Source: Bathymodiolus brooksi
Taxonomy: Eukaryota > Mollusca > Bivalvia > Mytilida > Modiolidae
Assembly (NCBI GenBank): GCA_963680875.1
Contig: OY804580.1
Coordinates: forward strand, 92,967,353 to 93,031,352
Reading direction: 5' to 3'
DNA length: 64,000 nt
The first letter of the stretch is position 1, and every line of letters starts with the position of its first letter. A program made the translations under genes and the position numbers. Of this stretch, positions 26,201-41,200 are shown one piece after another. The notes beneath the pieces were generated by a model. The model made no database searches and was not told the DNA's origin. It was given only the letters and a program-made list of their open reading frames with translations.

Positions 26201-29200
26201 TTTCTGTTCTACAGGAATGGTTCCTGTATTATGTGCTATATCATATTTGTCATAAGGTTGTTTTTGTTCTACAGGAATGGTTCCTGTATTCTGTACTATA
26301 TCATATTTGTCATAATGTTGTTTCTGTTCTACAGGAACGGTTCATTTATTTTGTGCTATATCATATTTGTCATAGGGTTGTTTCTGTTCTACAGGAATGG
26401 TTCCTGTATTCTGTGCTATATCATATTTGTCGTAAGGTTGTTTCTGTTCTACAGGAATGGTTCCTGTATTCTCTACTATATCATATTTGTCATAAGGTTG
26501 TTTCTGTTCTACAGGAATGATTCCTGTATTATGTGCTATATCATATTTGTCATAAAGTTGTTTTGTTCTACAGGATGGTTACTGTATTCTGTGCTATATC
26601 ATATTTGTCGTAAGGTTGTTTCTGTTCTACAGGAATGGTTGCTGTATTCTCTACTATATCATATTTGTCATAATGTTGTTTCTGTTCTACAGGAATGGTT
26701 CCTGTATTCTGTACTATATCATATTTGTCATAGGGTTGTTTTTGTTCTACAGGAATGGTTCCTGTATTATGTGTTATATCATATTTGTCATAAGGTTGTT
26801 TTTGTTCTACAGGAATGGTTCCTGTATTCTCTACTATATCATATTTGTCATAAGGTTTTTTCTGTTCTACAGGAATGGGTACTGTATTCTGTACTATATC
26901 ATATTTGTCGTAAGGTTGTTTCTGTTCTACAGGAATGGTTCCAGTATTATGTGCTATATCATATTTGTCATAATGTTGTTTTTGTTCTACAGGGATGGTT
27001 CCTGTATTCTGTGCTATATCATATTTGTCATAAGGTTGTTTCTGTTCTACAGGAATGTTTCCTGTATTCTGTGTAATATCATATTTGTCATAAGGTTGTT
27101 TCTGTTCTACAGGAACGGTTCCTGTATTTTGTGCTATATCATATTTGTCATGGGGTTGTTTCTGTTCTACAGGAATGGTTCCTGTATTCTGTACTATATC
27201 ATATTTGTCATAAGGTTGTTTCTGTTCTACAGGAATGGTTCCTGTATTCTGTACTATATCATATTTATCATAAGGTTGTTTCTGTTCAACAGGAATGGTT
27301 CCTGTATTCTGTGCTATATCATATTTGTCGTAAGGTTGTTTCTGTTCTACAGGAATGGTTCCTGTATTATGTGCTATATCATATTTGTCATAAGGTTGTT
27401 TTTGTTCTACAGGAATGGTTCCTGTATTCTGTACTATATCATATTTGTCATAAGGTTGTTTCTGTTCTACAGGAATGGTTCCTGTATTCTGTACTATATC
27501 ATATTTGTCATAAGGTTGTTTCTGTTCTACAGGAATGGTTCCTGTATTATGTGCTATATCATATTTGTCATAATGTTGTTTCTGTTCTACAGGGATGGTT
27601 CCTGTATTCTGTGCTATATCATATTTGTCATAAGGTTGTTTCTGTTCTGCAGGAATGGTTCCTGTATTCTGTACTATATGATATTTGTCATAGTGATTGT
27701 TTATGTTCTACAGGAATGGTTCCTGTATTCTGTACTATATGATATTTGTCATAAGGTTTTTTCTGTTCTACAGGAATGGTTCCTGTATTCTGTACTATAT
27801 GATATTTGTCATAAGGTTGTTTCTGTTCTACAGGAATGTTTCCTGTATTCTGTACTATATGATATTTGTCATAAGGTTGTTTCTGTTCTACATGAATCGT
27901 TCCTGTATTCTGTGCTATATCATATTTGTCATAAGGTTGTTTCTGTTCTACAGGAATGGTACCTGTATTCAGTGCTATATCATATTTGTCATAATGTTGT
28001 TTCATATTCTACAGGAATGGTTCATGTATTATGTGCAATATGATATTTGTCATAAGGTTGTTTTTGTTCTGCATGAATGGTTCCTGTAGTATGTGTTGTA
28101 TCATATTTGTCATAAGGTTGTTTCTGTTCTGCAGGATTGGTTCCTGTATTATGTGCTATATCATATTTGTCATAAGGTTTTTTCTGGTCTACAGGAATGT
28201 TTCCTGTATTCTCTGCTATGTCATATTTGTCATAATGTTGTTTCTGTTCTACAGGAATGGTTCCTGTATTCTGTGCTATATCATATTTGTCATCAGGTTT
28301 TTTCTGTTCTACAGGAATGGTTTCTGTATTATGTGCTATATCATATTTGTCATAAGGCTGTTTTTATTCTACAGGAATGGTTCCTGTATTCTGTACTATA
28401 TCATATTTGTCGTAAGGTTGTTTCTGTTCTACAGGAATGTTTCCTGTATTCTGTGTAATATCATATTTGTCATAAGGTTGTTTCTGTTCTAGAGGAATGG
28501 TTCCTGTATTCTGTACTATATCATATTTGTCGTAAGGTTGTTTCTGTTCTACAGTAATGGTTCCTGTATTATGGCAATATCATATTTGTCATAATGTTGT
28601 TTCTGTTCTACAGGAATGGTTCCTGTATTATGTGCTATATCATATTTGTCGTAAGGTTGTTTCTGTTCTACAGGAATGGTTCCTGTATTATATGCTATAT
28701 GATATTTGTCGTAAGGTTGTTTCTATTCTACAGAAATGTTTCCTGTATTATATGCTATATCATATTTGTCATAATGTTGTTTCTGTTCTACAGGAACGGT
28801 TCCTGTATTTTGTGCTATATCATATTTGTCATGGGGTTGTTTCTGTTCTACAGGAATGGTTCCTGTATTCTGTACTATATCATATTTGTCATAAGGTTGT
28901 TTCTGTTCTACAGGAATGGTTCCTGTATTCTGTACTATATCATATTTATCATAAGGTTGTTTCTGTTCTACAGGAATGGTTCCTGTATTATGTGCTATAT
29001 CATATTTGTCATAAGGTTGTTTTTGTTCTACAGGAATGGTTCCTGTATTCTGTACTATATCATATTTGTCATAATGTTGTTTCTGTTCTACAGGAACGGT
29101 TCATTTATTTTGTGCTATATCATATTTGTCATAGGGTTGTTTCTGTTCTACAGGAATGGTTCCTGTATTCTGTGCTATATCATATTTGTCATAAGGTTGT

Positions 29201-32200
29201 TTCTGTTCTACAGGAATGGTTCCTGTATTCTGTACTATATCATATTTGTCATAAGGTTGTTTCTGTTCTACAGGAATGATTCCTGTATTATGTGCTATAT
29301 CATATTTGTCATAAAGTTGTTTTGTTCTACAGGGATGGTTACTGTATTCTGTGCTATATCATATTTGTCGTAAGGTTGTTTCTGTTCTACAGGAATGGTT
29401 GCTGTATTCTCTACTATATCATATTTGTCATAATGTTGTTTCTGTTCTACAGGAATGGTTCCTGTATTCTGTACTATATCATATTTGTCATAGGGTTGTT
29501 TTTGTTCTACAGGAATGGTTCCTGTATTATGTGTTATATCATATTTGTCATAAGGTTGTTTTTGTTCTACAGGAATGGTTCCTGTATTCTCTACTATATC
29601 ATATTTGTCATAAGGTTTTTTCTGTTCTACAGGAATGGGTACTGTATTCTGTACTATATCATATTTGTCGTAAGGTTGTTTCTGTTCTACAGGAATGGTT
29701 CCAGTATTATGTGCTATATCATATTTGTCATAATGTTGTTTTTGTTCTACAGGGATGGTTCCTGTATTCTGTGCTATATCATATTTGTCATAAGGTTGTT
29801 TCTGTTCTACAGGAATGTTTCCTGTATTCTGTGTAATATCATATTTGTCATAAGGTTGTTTCTGTTCTAGAGGAATGGTTCCTGTATTCTGTACTATATC
29901 ATATTTGTCGTAAAGTTGTTTCTGTTCTACAGTAATGGTTCCTGTATTATGGCAATATCATATTTGTCATAATGTTGTTTCTGTTCTACAGGAATGGTTC
30001 CTGTATTATGTGCTATATCATATTTGTCGTAAGGTTGTTTCTGTTCTACAGGAATGGTTCCTGTATTATATGCTATATGATATTTGTCGTAAGGTTGTTT
30101 CTATTCTACAGAAATGTTTCCTGTATTATATGCTATATCATATTTGTCATAATGTTGTTTCTGTTCTACAGGAACGGTTCCTGTATTTTGTGCTATATCA
30201 TATTTTTCATGGGGTTGTTTCTGTTCTACAGGAATGGTTCCTGTATTCTGTACTATATCATATTTGTCATAAGGTTGTTTCTGTTCTACAGGAATGGTTC
30301 CTGTATTCTGTACTATATCATATTTATCATAAGGTTGTTTCTGTTCTACAGGAATGGTTCCTGTATTATGTGCTATATCATATTTGTCATAAGGTTGTTT
30401 TTGTTCTACAGGAATGGTTCCTGTATTCTGTACTATATCATATTTGTCATAATGTTGTTTCTGTTCTACAGGAACGGTTCATTTATTTTGTGCTATATCA
30501 TATTTGTCATAGGGTTGTTTCTGTTCTACAGGAATGGTTCCTGTATTCTGTGCTATATCATATTTGTCATAAGGTTGTTTCTGTTCTACAGGAATGGTTC
30601 CTGTATTCTGTACTATATCATATTTGTCATAAGGTTGTTTCTGTTCTACAGGAATGGTTCCTGTATTCTGTACTATATCATATTTATCATAAGGTTGTTT
30701 CTGTTCAACAGGAATGGTTCCTGTATTCTGTGCTATATCATATTTGTCGTAAGGTTGTTTCTGTTCTACAGGAATGGTTCCTGTATTATGTGCTATATCA
30801 TATTTGTCATAAGGTTGTTTTTGTTCTACAGGAATGGTTCCTGTATTCTGTACTATATCATATTTGTCATAAGGTTGTTTATGTTCTACAGGAATGGTTC
30901 CTGTATTCTGTACTATATCATATTTGTCATAAGGTTGTTTCTGTTCTACAGGAATGGTTCCTGTATTATGTGCTATATCATATTTGTCATAATGTTGTTT
31001 CTGTTCTACAGGGATGGTTCCTGTATTCTGTGCTATATCATATTTGTCATAAGGTTGTTTCTGTTCTGCAGGAATGGTTCCTGTATTCTGTACTATATGA
31101 TATTTGTCATAGTGATTGTTTATGTTCTACAGGAATGGTTCCTGTATTCTGTACTATATGATATTTGTCATAAGGTTTTTTCTGTTCTACAGGAATGGTT
31201 CATGTATTCTGTACTATATGATATTTGTCATAAGGTTGTTTCTGTTCTACAGGAATGTTTCCTGTATTCTGTACTATATGATATTTGTCATAAGGTTGTT
31301 TCTGTTCTACATGAATCGTTCCTGTATTCTGTGCTATATCATATTTGTCATAAGGTTGTTTCTGTTCTACAGGAATGGTACCTGTATTCAGTGCTATATC
31401 ATATTTGTCATAATGTTGTTTCCTATTCTACAGGAATGGTTCATGTATTATGTGCAATATGATATTTGTCATAAGGTTGTTTTTGTTCTGCATGAATGGT
31501 TCCTGTAGTATGTGTTGTATCATATTTGTCATAAGGTTGTTTCTGTTCTGCAGGATTGGTTCCTGTATTATGTGCTATATCATATTTGTCATAAGGTTTT
31601 TTCTGGTCTACAGGAATGTTTCCTGTATTCTCTGCTATGTCATATTTGTCATAATGTTGTTTCTGTTCTACAGGAATGGTTCCTGTATTCTCTGCTATAT
31701 CATATTTGTCTTCAGGTTTTTTCTGTTCTACAGGAATGGTTTCTGTATTATGTGCTATATCATATTTGTCATAAGGCTGTTTTTATTCTACAGGAATGGT
31801 TCCTGTATTCTGTACTATATCATATTTGTCGTAAGGTTGTTTCTGTTCTACAGGAATGTTTCCTGTATTCTGTGCAATATCATATTTGTCATAAGGTTGT
31901 TTCTGTTCTAGAGGAATGGTTCCTGTATTCTGTACTATATCATATTTGTCGTAAAGTTGTTTCTGTTCTACAGCAATGGTTCCTGTATTATGGCAATATC
32001 ATATTTGTCATAATGTTGTTTCTGTTCTACAGGAATGGTTCCTGTATTATGTGCTATATCATATTTGTCGTAAGGTTGTTTCTGTTCTACAGGAATGGTT
32101 CCTGTATTATATGCTATATGATATTTGTCGTAAGGTTGTTTCTATTCTACAGAAATGTTTCCTGTATTATATGCTATATCATATTTGTCATAATGTTGTT

Positions 32201-35200
32201 TCTGTTCTACAGGAACGGTTCCTGTATTTTGTGCTATATCATATTTGTCATGGGGTTGTTTCTGTTCTACAGGAATGGTTCCTGTATTCTGTACTATATC
32301 ATATTTGTCATAAGGTTGTTTCTGTTCTACAGGAATGGTTCCTGTATTCTGTACTATATCATATTTATCATAAGGTTGTTTCTGTTCTACAGGAATGGTT
32401 CCTGTATTATGTGCTATATCATATTTGTCATAAGGTTGTTTTTGTTCTACAGGAATGGTTCCTGTATTCTGTACTATATCATATTTGTCATAATGTTGTT
32501 TCTGTTCTACAGGAACGGTTCATTTATTTTGTGCTATATCATATTTGTCATAGGGTTGTTTCTGTTCTACAGGAATGGTTCCTGTATTCTGTGCTATATC
32601 ATATTTGTCATAAGGTTGTTTCTGTTCTACAGGAATGGTTCCTGTATTCTCTACTATATCATATTTGTCATAAGGTTGTTTCTGTTCTACAGGAATGATT
32701 CCTGTATTATGTGCTATATCATATTTGTCATAAAGTTGTTTTGTTCTACAGGATGGTTACTGTATTCTGTGCTATATCATATTTGTCGTAAGGTTGTTTC
32801 TGTTCTACAGGAATGGTTGCTGTATTCTCTACTATATCATATTTGTCATAATGTTGTTTCTGTTCTACAGGAATGGTTCCTGTATTCTGTACTATATCAT
32901 ATTTGTCATAGGGTTGTTTTTGTTCTACAGGAATGGTTCCTGTATTATGTGTTATATCATATTTGTCATAAGGTTGTTTTTGTTCTACAGGAATGGTTCC
33001 TGTATTCTCTACTATATCATATTTGTCATAAGGTTTTTTCTGTTCTACAGGAATGGGTACTGTATTCTGTACTATATCATATTTGTCGTAAGGTTGTTTC
33101 TGTTCTACAGGAATGGTTCCAGTATTATGTGCTATATCATATTTGTCATAATGTTGTTTTTGTTCTACAGGGATGGTTCCTGTATTCTGTGCTATATCAT
33201 ATTTGTCATAAGGTTGTTTCTGTTCTACAGGAATGTTTCCTGTATTCTGTGTAATATCATATTTGTCATAAGGTTGTTTCTGTTCTACAGGAACGGTTCC
33301 TGTATTTTGTGCTATATCATATTTGTCATGGGGTTGTTTCTGTTCTACAGGAATGGTTCCTGTATTCTGTACTATATCATATTTGTCATAAAGTTGTTTC
33401 TGTTCTACAGGAATGGTTCCTGTATTCTGTACTATATCATATTTATCATAAGGTTGTTTCTGTTCAACAGGAATGGTTCCTGTATTCTGTGCTATATCAT
33501 ATTTGTCGTAAGGTTGTTTCTGTTCTACAGGAATGGTTCCTGTATTATGTGCTATATCATATTTGTCATAAGGTTGTTTTTGTTCTACAGGAATGGTTCC
33601 TGTATTCTGTACTATATCATATTTGTCATAAGGTTGTTTATGTTCTACAGGAATGGTTCCTGTATTCTGTTCTATATCATATTTGTCATAAGGTTGTTTC
33701 TGTTCTACAGGAATGGTTCCTGTATTATGTGCTATATCATATTTGTCATAATGTTGTTTCTGTTCTACAGGGATGGTTCCTGTATTCTGTGCTATATCAT
33801 ATTTGTCATAAGGTTGTTTCTGTTCTGCAGGAATGGTTCCTGTATTCTGTACTATATGATATTTGTCATAGTGATTGTTTATGTTCTACAGGAATGGTTC
33901 CTGTATTCTGTACTATATGATATTTGTCATAAGGTTTTTTCTGTTCTACAGGAATGGTTCCTGTATTCTGTACTATATGATATTTGTCATAAGGTTGTTT
34001 CTGTTCTACAGGAATGTTTCCTGTATTCTGTACTATATGATATTTGTCATAAGGTTGTTTCTGTTCTACATGAATCGTTCCTGTATTCTGTGCTATATCA
34101 TATTTGTCATAAGGTTGTTTCTGTTTTACAGGAATGGTACCTGTATTCAGTGCAATATCATATTTGTCATAATGTTGTTTCATATTCTACAGGAATGGTT
34201 CATGTATTATGTGCAATATGATATTTGTCATAAGGTTGTTTTTGTTCTGCATGAATGGTTCCTGTAGTATGTGTTGTATCATATTTGTCATAAGGTTGTT
34301 TCTGTTCTGCAGGATTGGTTCCTGTATTATGTGCTATATCATATTTGTCATAAGGTTTTTTCTGGTCTACAGGAATGTTTCCTGTATTCTCTGCTATGTC
34401 ATATTTGTCATAATGTTGTTTCTGTTCTACAGGAATGGTTCCTGTATTCTGTGCTATATCATATTTGTCATCAGGTTTTTTCTGTTCTACAGGAATGGTT
34501 TCTGTATTATGTGCTATATCATATTTGTCATAAGGCTGTTTTTATTCTACAGGAATGGTTCCTGTATTCTGTACTATATCATATTTGTTGTAAGGTTGTT
34601 TCTGTTCTACAGGAATGTTTCCTGTATTCTGTGTAATATCATATTTGTCATAAGGTTGTTTCTGTTCTAGAGGAATGGTTCCTGTATTCTGTACTATATC
34701 ATATTTGTCGTAAAGTTGTTTCTGTTCTACAGTAATGGTTCCTGTATTATGGCAATATCATATTTGTCATAATGTTGTTTCTGTTCTACAGGAATGGTTC
34801 CTGTATTATGTGCTATATCATATTTGTCGTAAGGTTGTTTCTGTTCTACAGGAATGGTTCCTGTATTATATGCTATATGATATTTGTCGTAAGGTTGTTT
34901 CTATTCTACAGAAATGTTTCCTGTATTATATGCTATATCATATTTGTCATAATGTTGTTTCTGTTCTACAGGAACGGTTCCTGTATTTTGTGCTATATCA
35001 TATTTGTCATGGGGTTGTTTCTGTTCTACAGGAATGGTTGCTGTATTCTCTACTATATCATATTTGTCATAATGTTGTTTCTGTTCTACAGGAATGGTTC
35101 CTGTATTCTGTACTATATCATATTTGTCATAGGGTTGTTTTTGTTCTACAGGAATGGTTCCTGTATTATGTGTTATATCATATTTGTCATAAGGTTGTTT

Positions 35201-38200
35201 TTGTTCTACAGGAATGGTTCCTGTATTCTCTACTATATCATATTTGTCATAAGGTTTTTTCTGTTCTACAGGAATGGGTACTGTATTCTGTACTATATCA
35301 TATTTGTCGTAAGGTTGTTTCTGTTCTACAGGAATGGTTCCAGTATTATGTGCTATATCATATTTGTCATAATGTTGTTTTTGTTCTACAGGGATGGTTC
35401 CTGTATTCTGTGCTATATCATATTTGTCATAAGGTTGTTTCTGTTCTACAGGAATGTTTCCTGTATTCTGTGTAATATCATATTTGTCATAAGGTTGTTT
35501 CTGTTCTAGAGGAATGGTTCCTGTATTCTGTACTATATCATATTTGTCGTAAAGTTGTTTCTGTTCTACAGTAATGGTTCCTGTATTATGGCAATATCAT
35601 ATTTGTCATAATGTTGTTTCTGTTCTACAGGAATGGTTCCTGTATTATGTGCTATATCATATTTGTCGTAAGGTTGTTTCTGTTCTACAGGAATGGTTCC
35701 TGTATTATATGCAATATGATATTTGTCGCAAGGTTGTTTCTATTCTACAGAAATGTTTCCTGTATTATATGCTATATCATATTTGTCATAATGTTGTTTC
35801 TGTTCTACAGGAATGGTTCCTGTATTATGTGCTATATCATATTTGTCATAAGGTTGTTTTTGTTCTACAGGAATGGTTCCTGTATTCTGTACTATATCAT
35901 ATTTGTCATAATGTTGTTTCTGTTCTACAGGAACGTTCATTTATTTTGTGCTATATCATATTTGTCATAGGGTTGTTTCTGTTCTACAGGAATGGTTCCT
36001 GTATTCTGTGCTATATCATATTTGTCATAAGGTTGTTTCTGTTCTACAGGAATGGTTCCTGTATTCTGTACTATATCATATTTCTCATAAGGTTGTTTCT
36101 GTTCTACAGGAATGGTTCCTGTATTCTGTACTATATCATATTTATCATAAGGTTGTTTCTGTTCAACAGGAATGGTTCCTGTATTCTGTGCTATATCATA
36201 TTTGTCATAAGGTTGTTTTTGTTCTACAGGAATGGTTCCTGTATTCTGTACTATATCATATTTGTCATAATGTTGTTTCTGTTCTACAGGAACGTTCATT
36301 TATTTTGTGCTATATCATATTTGTCATAGGGTTGTTTCTGTTCTACAGGAATGGTTCCTGTATTCTGTGCTATATCATATTTGTCATAAGGTTGTTTCTG
36401 TTCTACAGGAATGGTTCCTGTATTCTGTACTATATCATATTTCTCATAAGGTTGTTTCTGTTCTACAGGAATGGTTCCTGTATTCTGTACTATATCATAT
36501 TTATCATAAGGTTGTTTCTGTTCAACAGGAATGGTTCCTGTATTCTGTGCTATATCATATTTGTCGTAAGGTTGTTTCTGTTCTACAGGAATGGTTCCTG
36601 TATTATGTGCTATATCATATTTGTCATAAGGTTGTTTTTGTTCTACAGGAATGGTTCCTGTATTCTGTACTATATCATATTTGTCATAAGGTTGTTTATG
36701 TTCTACAGGAATGGTTCCTGTATTCTGTACTATATCATATTTGTCATAAGGTTGTTTCTGTTCTACAGGAATGGTTCCTGTATTATGTGCTATATCATAT
36801 TTGTCATAATGTTGTTTCTGTTCTACAGGGATGGTTCCTGTATTCTGTGCTATATCATATTTGTCATAAGGTTGTTTCTGTTCTGCAGGAATGGTTCCTG
36901 TATTCTGTACTATATGATATTTGTCATAGTGATTGTTTATGTTCTACAGGAATGGTTCCTGTATTCTGTACTATATGATATTTGTCATAAGGTTTTTTCT
37001 GTTCTACAGGAATGGTTCCTGTATTCTGTACTATATGATATTTGTCATAAGGTTGTTTCTGTTCTACAGGAATGTTTCCTGTATTCTGTACTATATGATA
37101 TTTGTCATAAGGTTGTTTCTGTTCTACATGAATCGTTCCTGTATTCTGTGCTATATCATATTTGTCATAAGGTTGTTTCTGTTCTACAGGAATGGTACCT
37201 GTATTCAGTGCTATATCATATTTGTCATAATGTTGTTTCCTATTCTACAGGAATGGTTCATGTATTATGTGCAATATGATATTTGTCATAAGGTTGTTTT
37301 TGTTCTGCATGAATGGTTCCTGTAGTATGTGTTGTATCATATTTGTCATAAGGTTGTTTCTGTTCTGCAGGATTGGTTCCTGTATTATGTGCTATATCAT
37401 ATTTGTCATAAGGTTTTTTCTGGTCTACAGGAATGTTTCCTGTATTCTCTGCTATGTCATATTTGTCATAATGTTGTTTCTGTTCTACAGGAATGGTTCC
37501 TGTATTCTTTGCTATATCATATTTGTCATCAGGTTTTTTCTGTTCTACAGGAATGGTTTCTGTATTATGTGCTATATCATATTTGTCATAAGGCTGTTTT
37601 TATTCTACAGGAATGGTTCCTGTATTCTGTACTATATCATATTTGTCGTAAGGTTGTTTCTGTTCTACAGGAATGTTTCCTGTATTCTGTGTAATATCAT
37701 ATTTGTCATAAGGTTGTTTCTGTTCTAGAGGAATGGTTCCTGTATTCTGTACTATATCATATTTGTCGTAAAGTTGTTTCTGTTCTACAGTAATGGTTCC
37801 TGTATTATGGCAATATCATATTTGTCATAATGTTGTTTCTGTTCTACAGGAATGGTTCCTGTATTATGTGCTATATCATATTTGTCGTAAGGTTGTTTCT
37901 GTTCTACAGGAATGGTTCCTGTATTATATGCTATATGATATTTGTCGTAAGGTTGTTTCTATTCTACAGAAATGTTTCCTGAATTATATGCTATATCATA
38001 TTTGTCATAATGTTGTTTCTGTTCTACAGGAACGGTTCCTGTATTTTGTGCTATATCATATTTGTCATGGGGTTGTTTCTGTTCTACAGGAATGGTTCCT
38101 GTATTCTGTACTATATCATATTTGTCATAAGGTTGTTTCTGTTCTACAGGAATGGTTCCTGTATTCTGTACTATATCATATTTATCATAAGGTTGTTTCT

Positions 38201-41200
38201 GTTCTACAGGAATGGTTCCTGTATTATGTGCTATATCATATTTGTCATAAGGTTGTTTTTGTTCTACAGGAATGGTTCCTGTATTCTGTACTATATCATA
38301 TTTGTCATAATGTTGTTTCTGTTCTACAGGAACGGTTCATTTATTTTGTGCTATATCATATTTGTCATAGGGTTGTTTCTGTTCTACAGGAATGGTTCCT
38401 GTATTCTGTGCTATATCATATTTGTCATAAGGTTGTTTCTGTTCTACAGGAATGGTTCCTGTATTCTGTACTATATCATATTTGTCATAAGGTTGTTTCT
38501 GTTCTACAGGAATGATTCCTGTATTATGTGCTATATCATATTTGTCATAAAGTTGTTTTGTTCTACAGGGATGGTTACTGTATTCTGTGCTATATCATAT
38601 TTGTCGTAAGGTTGTTTCTGTTCTACAGGAATGGTTGCTGTATTCTCTACTATATCATATTTGTCATAATGTTGTTTCTGTTCTACAGGAATGGTTCCTG
38701 TATTCTGTACTATATCATATTTGTCATAGGGTTGTTTTTGTTCTACAGGAATGGTTCCTGTATTATGTGTTATATCATATTTGTCATAAGGTTGTTTTTG
38801 TTCTACAGGAATGGTTCCTGTATTCTCTACTATATCATATTTGTCATAAGGTTTTTTCTGTTCTACAGGAATGGGTACTGTATTCTGTACTATATCATAT
38901 TTGTCGGAAGGTTGTTTCTGTTCTACAGGAATGGTTCCAGTATTATGTGCTATATCATATTTGTCATAATGTTGTTTTTGTTCTACAGGGATGGTTCCTG
39001 TATTCTGTGCTATATCATATTTGTCATAAGGTTGTTTCTGTTCTACAGGAATGTTTCCTGTATTCTGTTTAATATCATATTTGTCATAAGGTTGTTTCTG
39101 TTCTAGAGGAATGGTTCCTGTATTCTGTACTATATCATATTTGTTGTAAAGTTGTTTCTGTTCTACAGTAATGGTTCCTGTATTATGGCAATATCATATT
39201 TGTCATAATGTTGTTTCTGTTCTACAGGAATGGTTCCTGTATTATGTGCTATATCATATTTGTCGTAAGGTTGTTTCTGTTCTACAGGAATGGTTCCTGT
39301 ATTATATGCTATATGATATTTGTCGTAAGGTTGTTTCTATTCTACAGAAATGTTTCCTGTATTATATGCTATATCATATTTGTCATAATGTTGTTTCTGT
39401 TCTACAGGAACGGTTCCTGTATTTTGTGCTATATCATATTTTTCATGGGGTTGTTTCTGTTCTACAGGAATGGTTCCTGTATTCTGTACTATATCATATT
39501 TGTCATAAGGTTGTTTCTGTTCTACAGGAATGGTTACTGTATTCTGTACTATATCATATTTATCATAAGGTTGTTTCTGTTCTACAGGAATGGTTCCTGT
39601 ATTATGTGCTATATCATATTTGTCATAAGGTTGTTTTTGTTCTACAGGAATGGTTCCTGTATTCTGTACTATATCATATTTGTCATAATGTTGTTTCTGT
39701 TCTACAGGAACGGTTCATTTATTTTGTGCTATATCATATTTGTCATAGGGTTGTTTCTGTTCTACAGGAATGGTTCCTGTATTCTGTGCTATATCATATT
39801 TGTCATAAGGTTGTTTCTGTTCTACAGGAAAGGTTCCTGTATTCTGTACTATATCATATTTGTCATAAGGTTGTTTCTGTTCTACAGGAATGATTCCTGT
39901 ATTATGTGCTATATCATATTTGTCATAAAGTTGTTTTTGTTCTACAGGGATGGTTACTGTATTCTGTGCTATATCATATTTGTCGTAAGGTTGTTTCTGT
40001 TCTACAGGAATGGTTGCTGTATTCTCTACTATATCATATTTGTCATAATGTTGTTTCTGTTCTACAGGAATGGTTCCTGTATTCTGTACTATATCATATT
40101 TGTCATAGGGTTGTTTTTGTTCTACAGGAATGGTTCCTGTATTGTGTTATATCATATTTGTCATAAGGTTGTTTTTGTTCTACAGGAATGGTTCCTGTAT
40201 TCTCTACTATATCATATTTGTCATAAGGTTTTTTCTGTTCTACAGGAATGGGTACTGTATTCTGTACTATATCATATTTGTCGTAAGGTTGTTTCTGTTC
40301 TACAGAAATGGTTCCTGTATTATATGCTATATCATATTTGTCATAATGTTGTTTCTGTTCTACAGGAACGGTTCCTGTATTTTGTGCTATATCATATTTG
40401 TCATGGGGTTGTTTCTGTTCTACAGGAATGGTTCCTGTATTCTGTACTATATCATATTTGTCATAAGGTTGTTTCTGTTTTACAGGAATGGTTCCTGTAT
40501 TCTGTACTGTATCATATTTATCATAAGGTTGTTTCTGTTCTACAGGAATGGTTCCTGTATTATGTGCTAAATCATATTTGTCATAAGGTTGTTTTTGTCC
40601 TACAGGAATGGTTCCTGTATTCTGTGCTATATCATATTTGTCGTTAAGGTTGTTTTTGTACTACAGGAATGGTTCCTGTATTCTGTGCTATATCATATTT
40701 ATCATAAGGTTGTTTCTGTTCTACGGGAATGGTTCCTGTATTATGTGCTATATCATATTTGTCGTAAGGTTGTTTTTGTACTACAGGAATGGTTCCTGTA
40801 TTCTGTGCTATATCATATTTATCATAAGGTTGTTTCTGTTCTACAGGAATGGTTCCTGTATTATGTGCTATATCATATTTGTCGTAAGGTTTTCTTGTAC
40901 CACAGGAATGGTTCCTGTATTCTGTGCTATATCATATTTGTCGTAAGGTTGTTTCTGTTCTACAGGAATGGTTACTGTATTATGTGCTATATCATATATG
41001 TCATAAGGTTGTTTTTGTTCTACAGGAATGGTTCCTGTATTCTGTACTATATCATATTTGTCATAATGTTGTTTCTGTTCTACAGGAATGGTTCCTGTAT
41101 TATGTGATATATCATATTTGTCGTAAGGTTGTTTCTGTTCTACAGAAATGGTTCCTGTATTATTTGCTATATCATATTTGTCATAATGTTGTTTCTGTTC

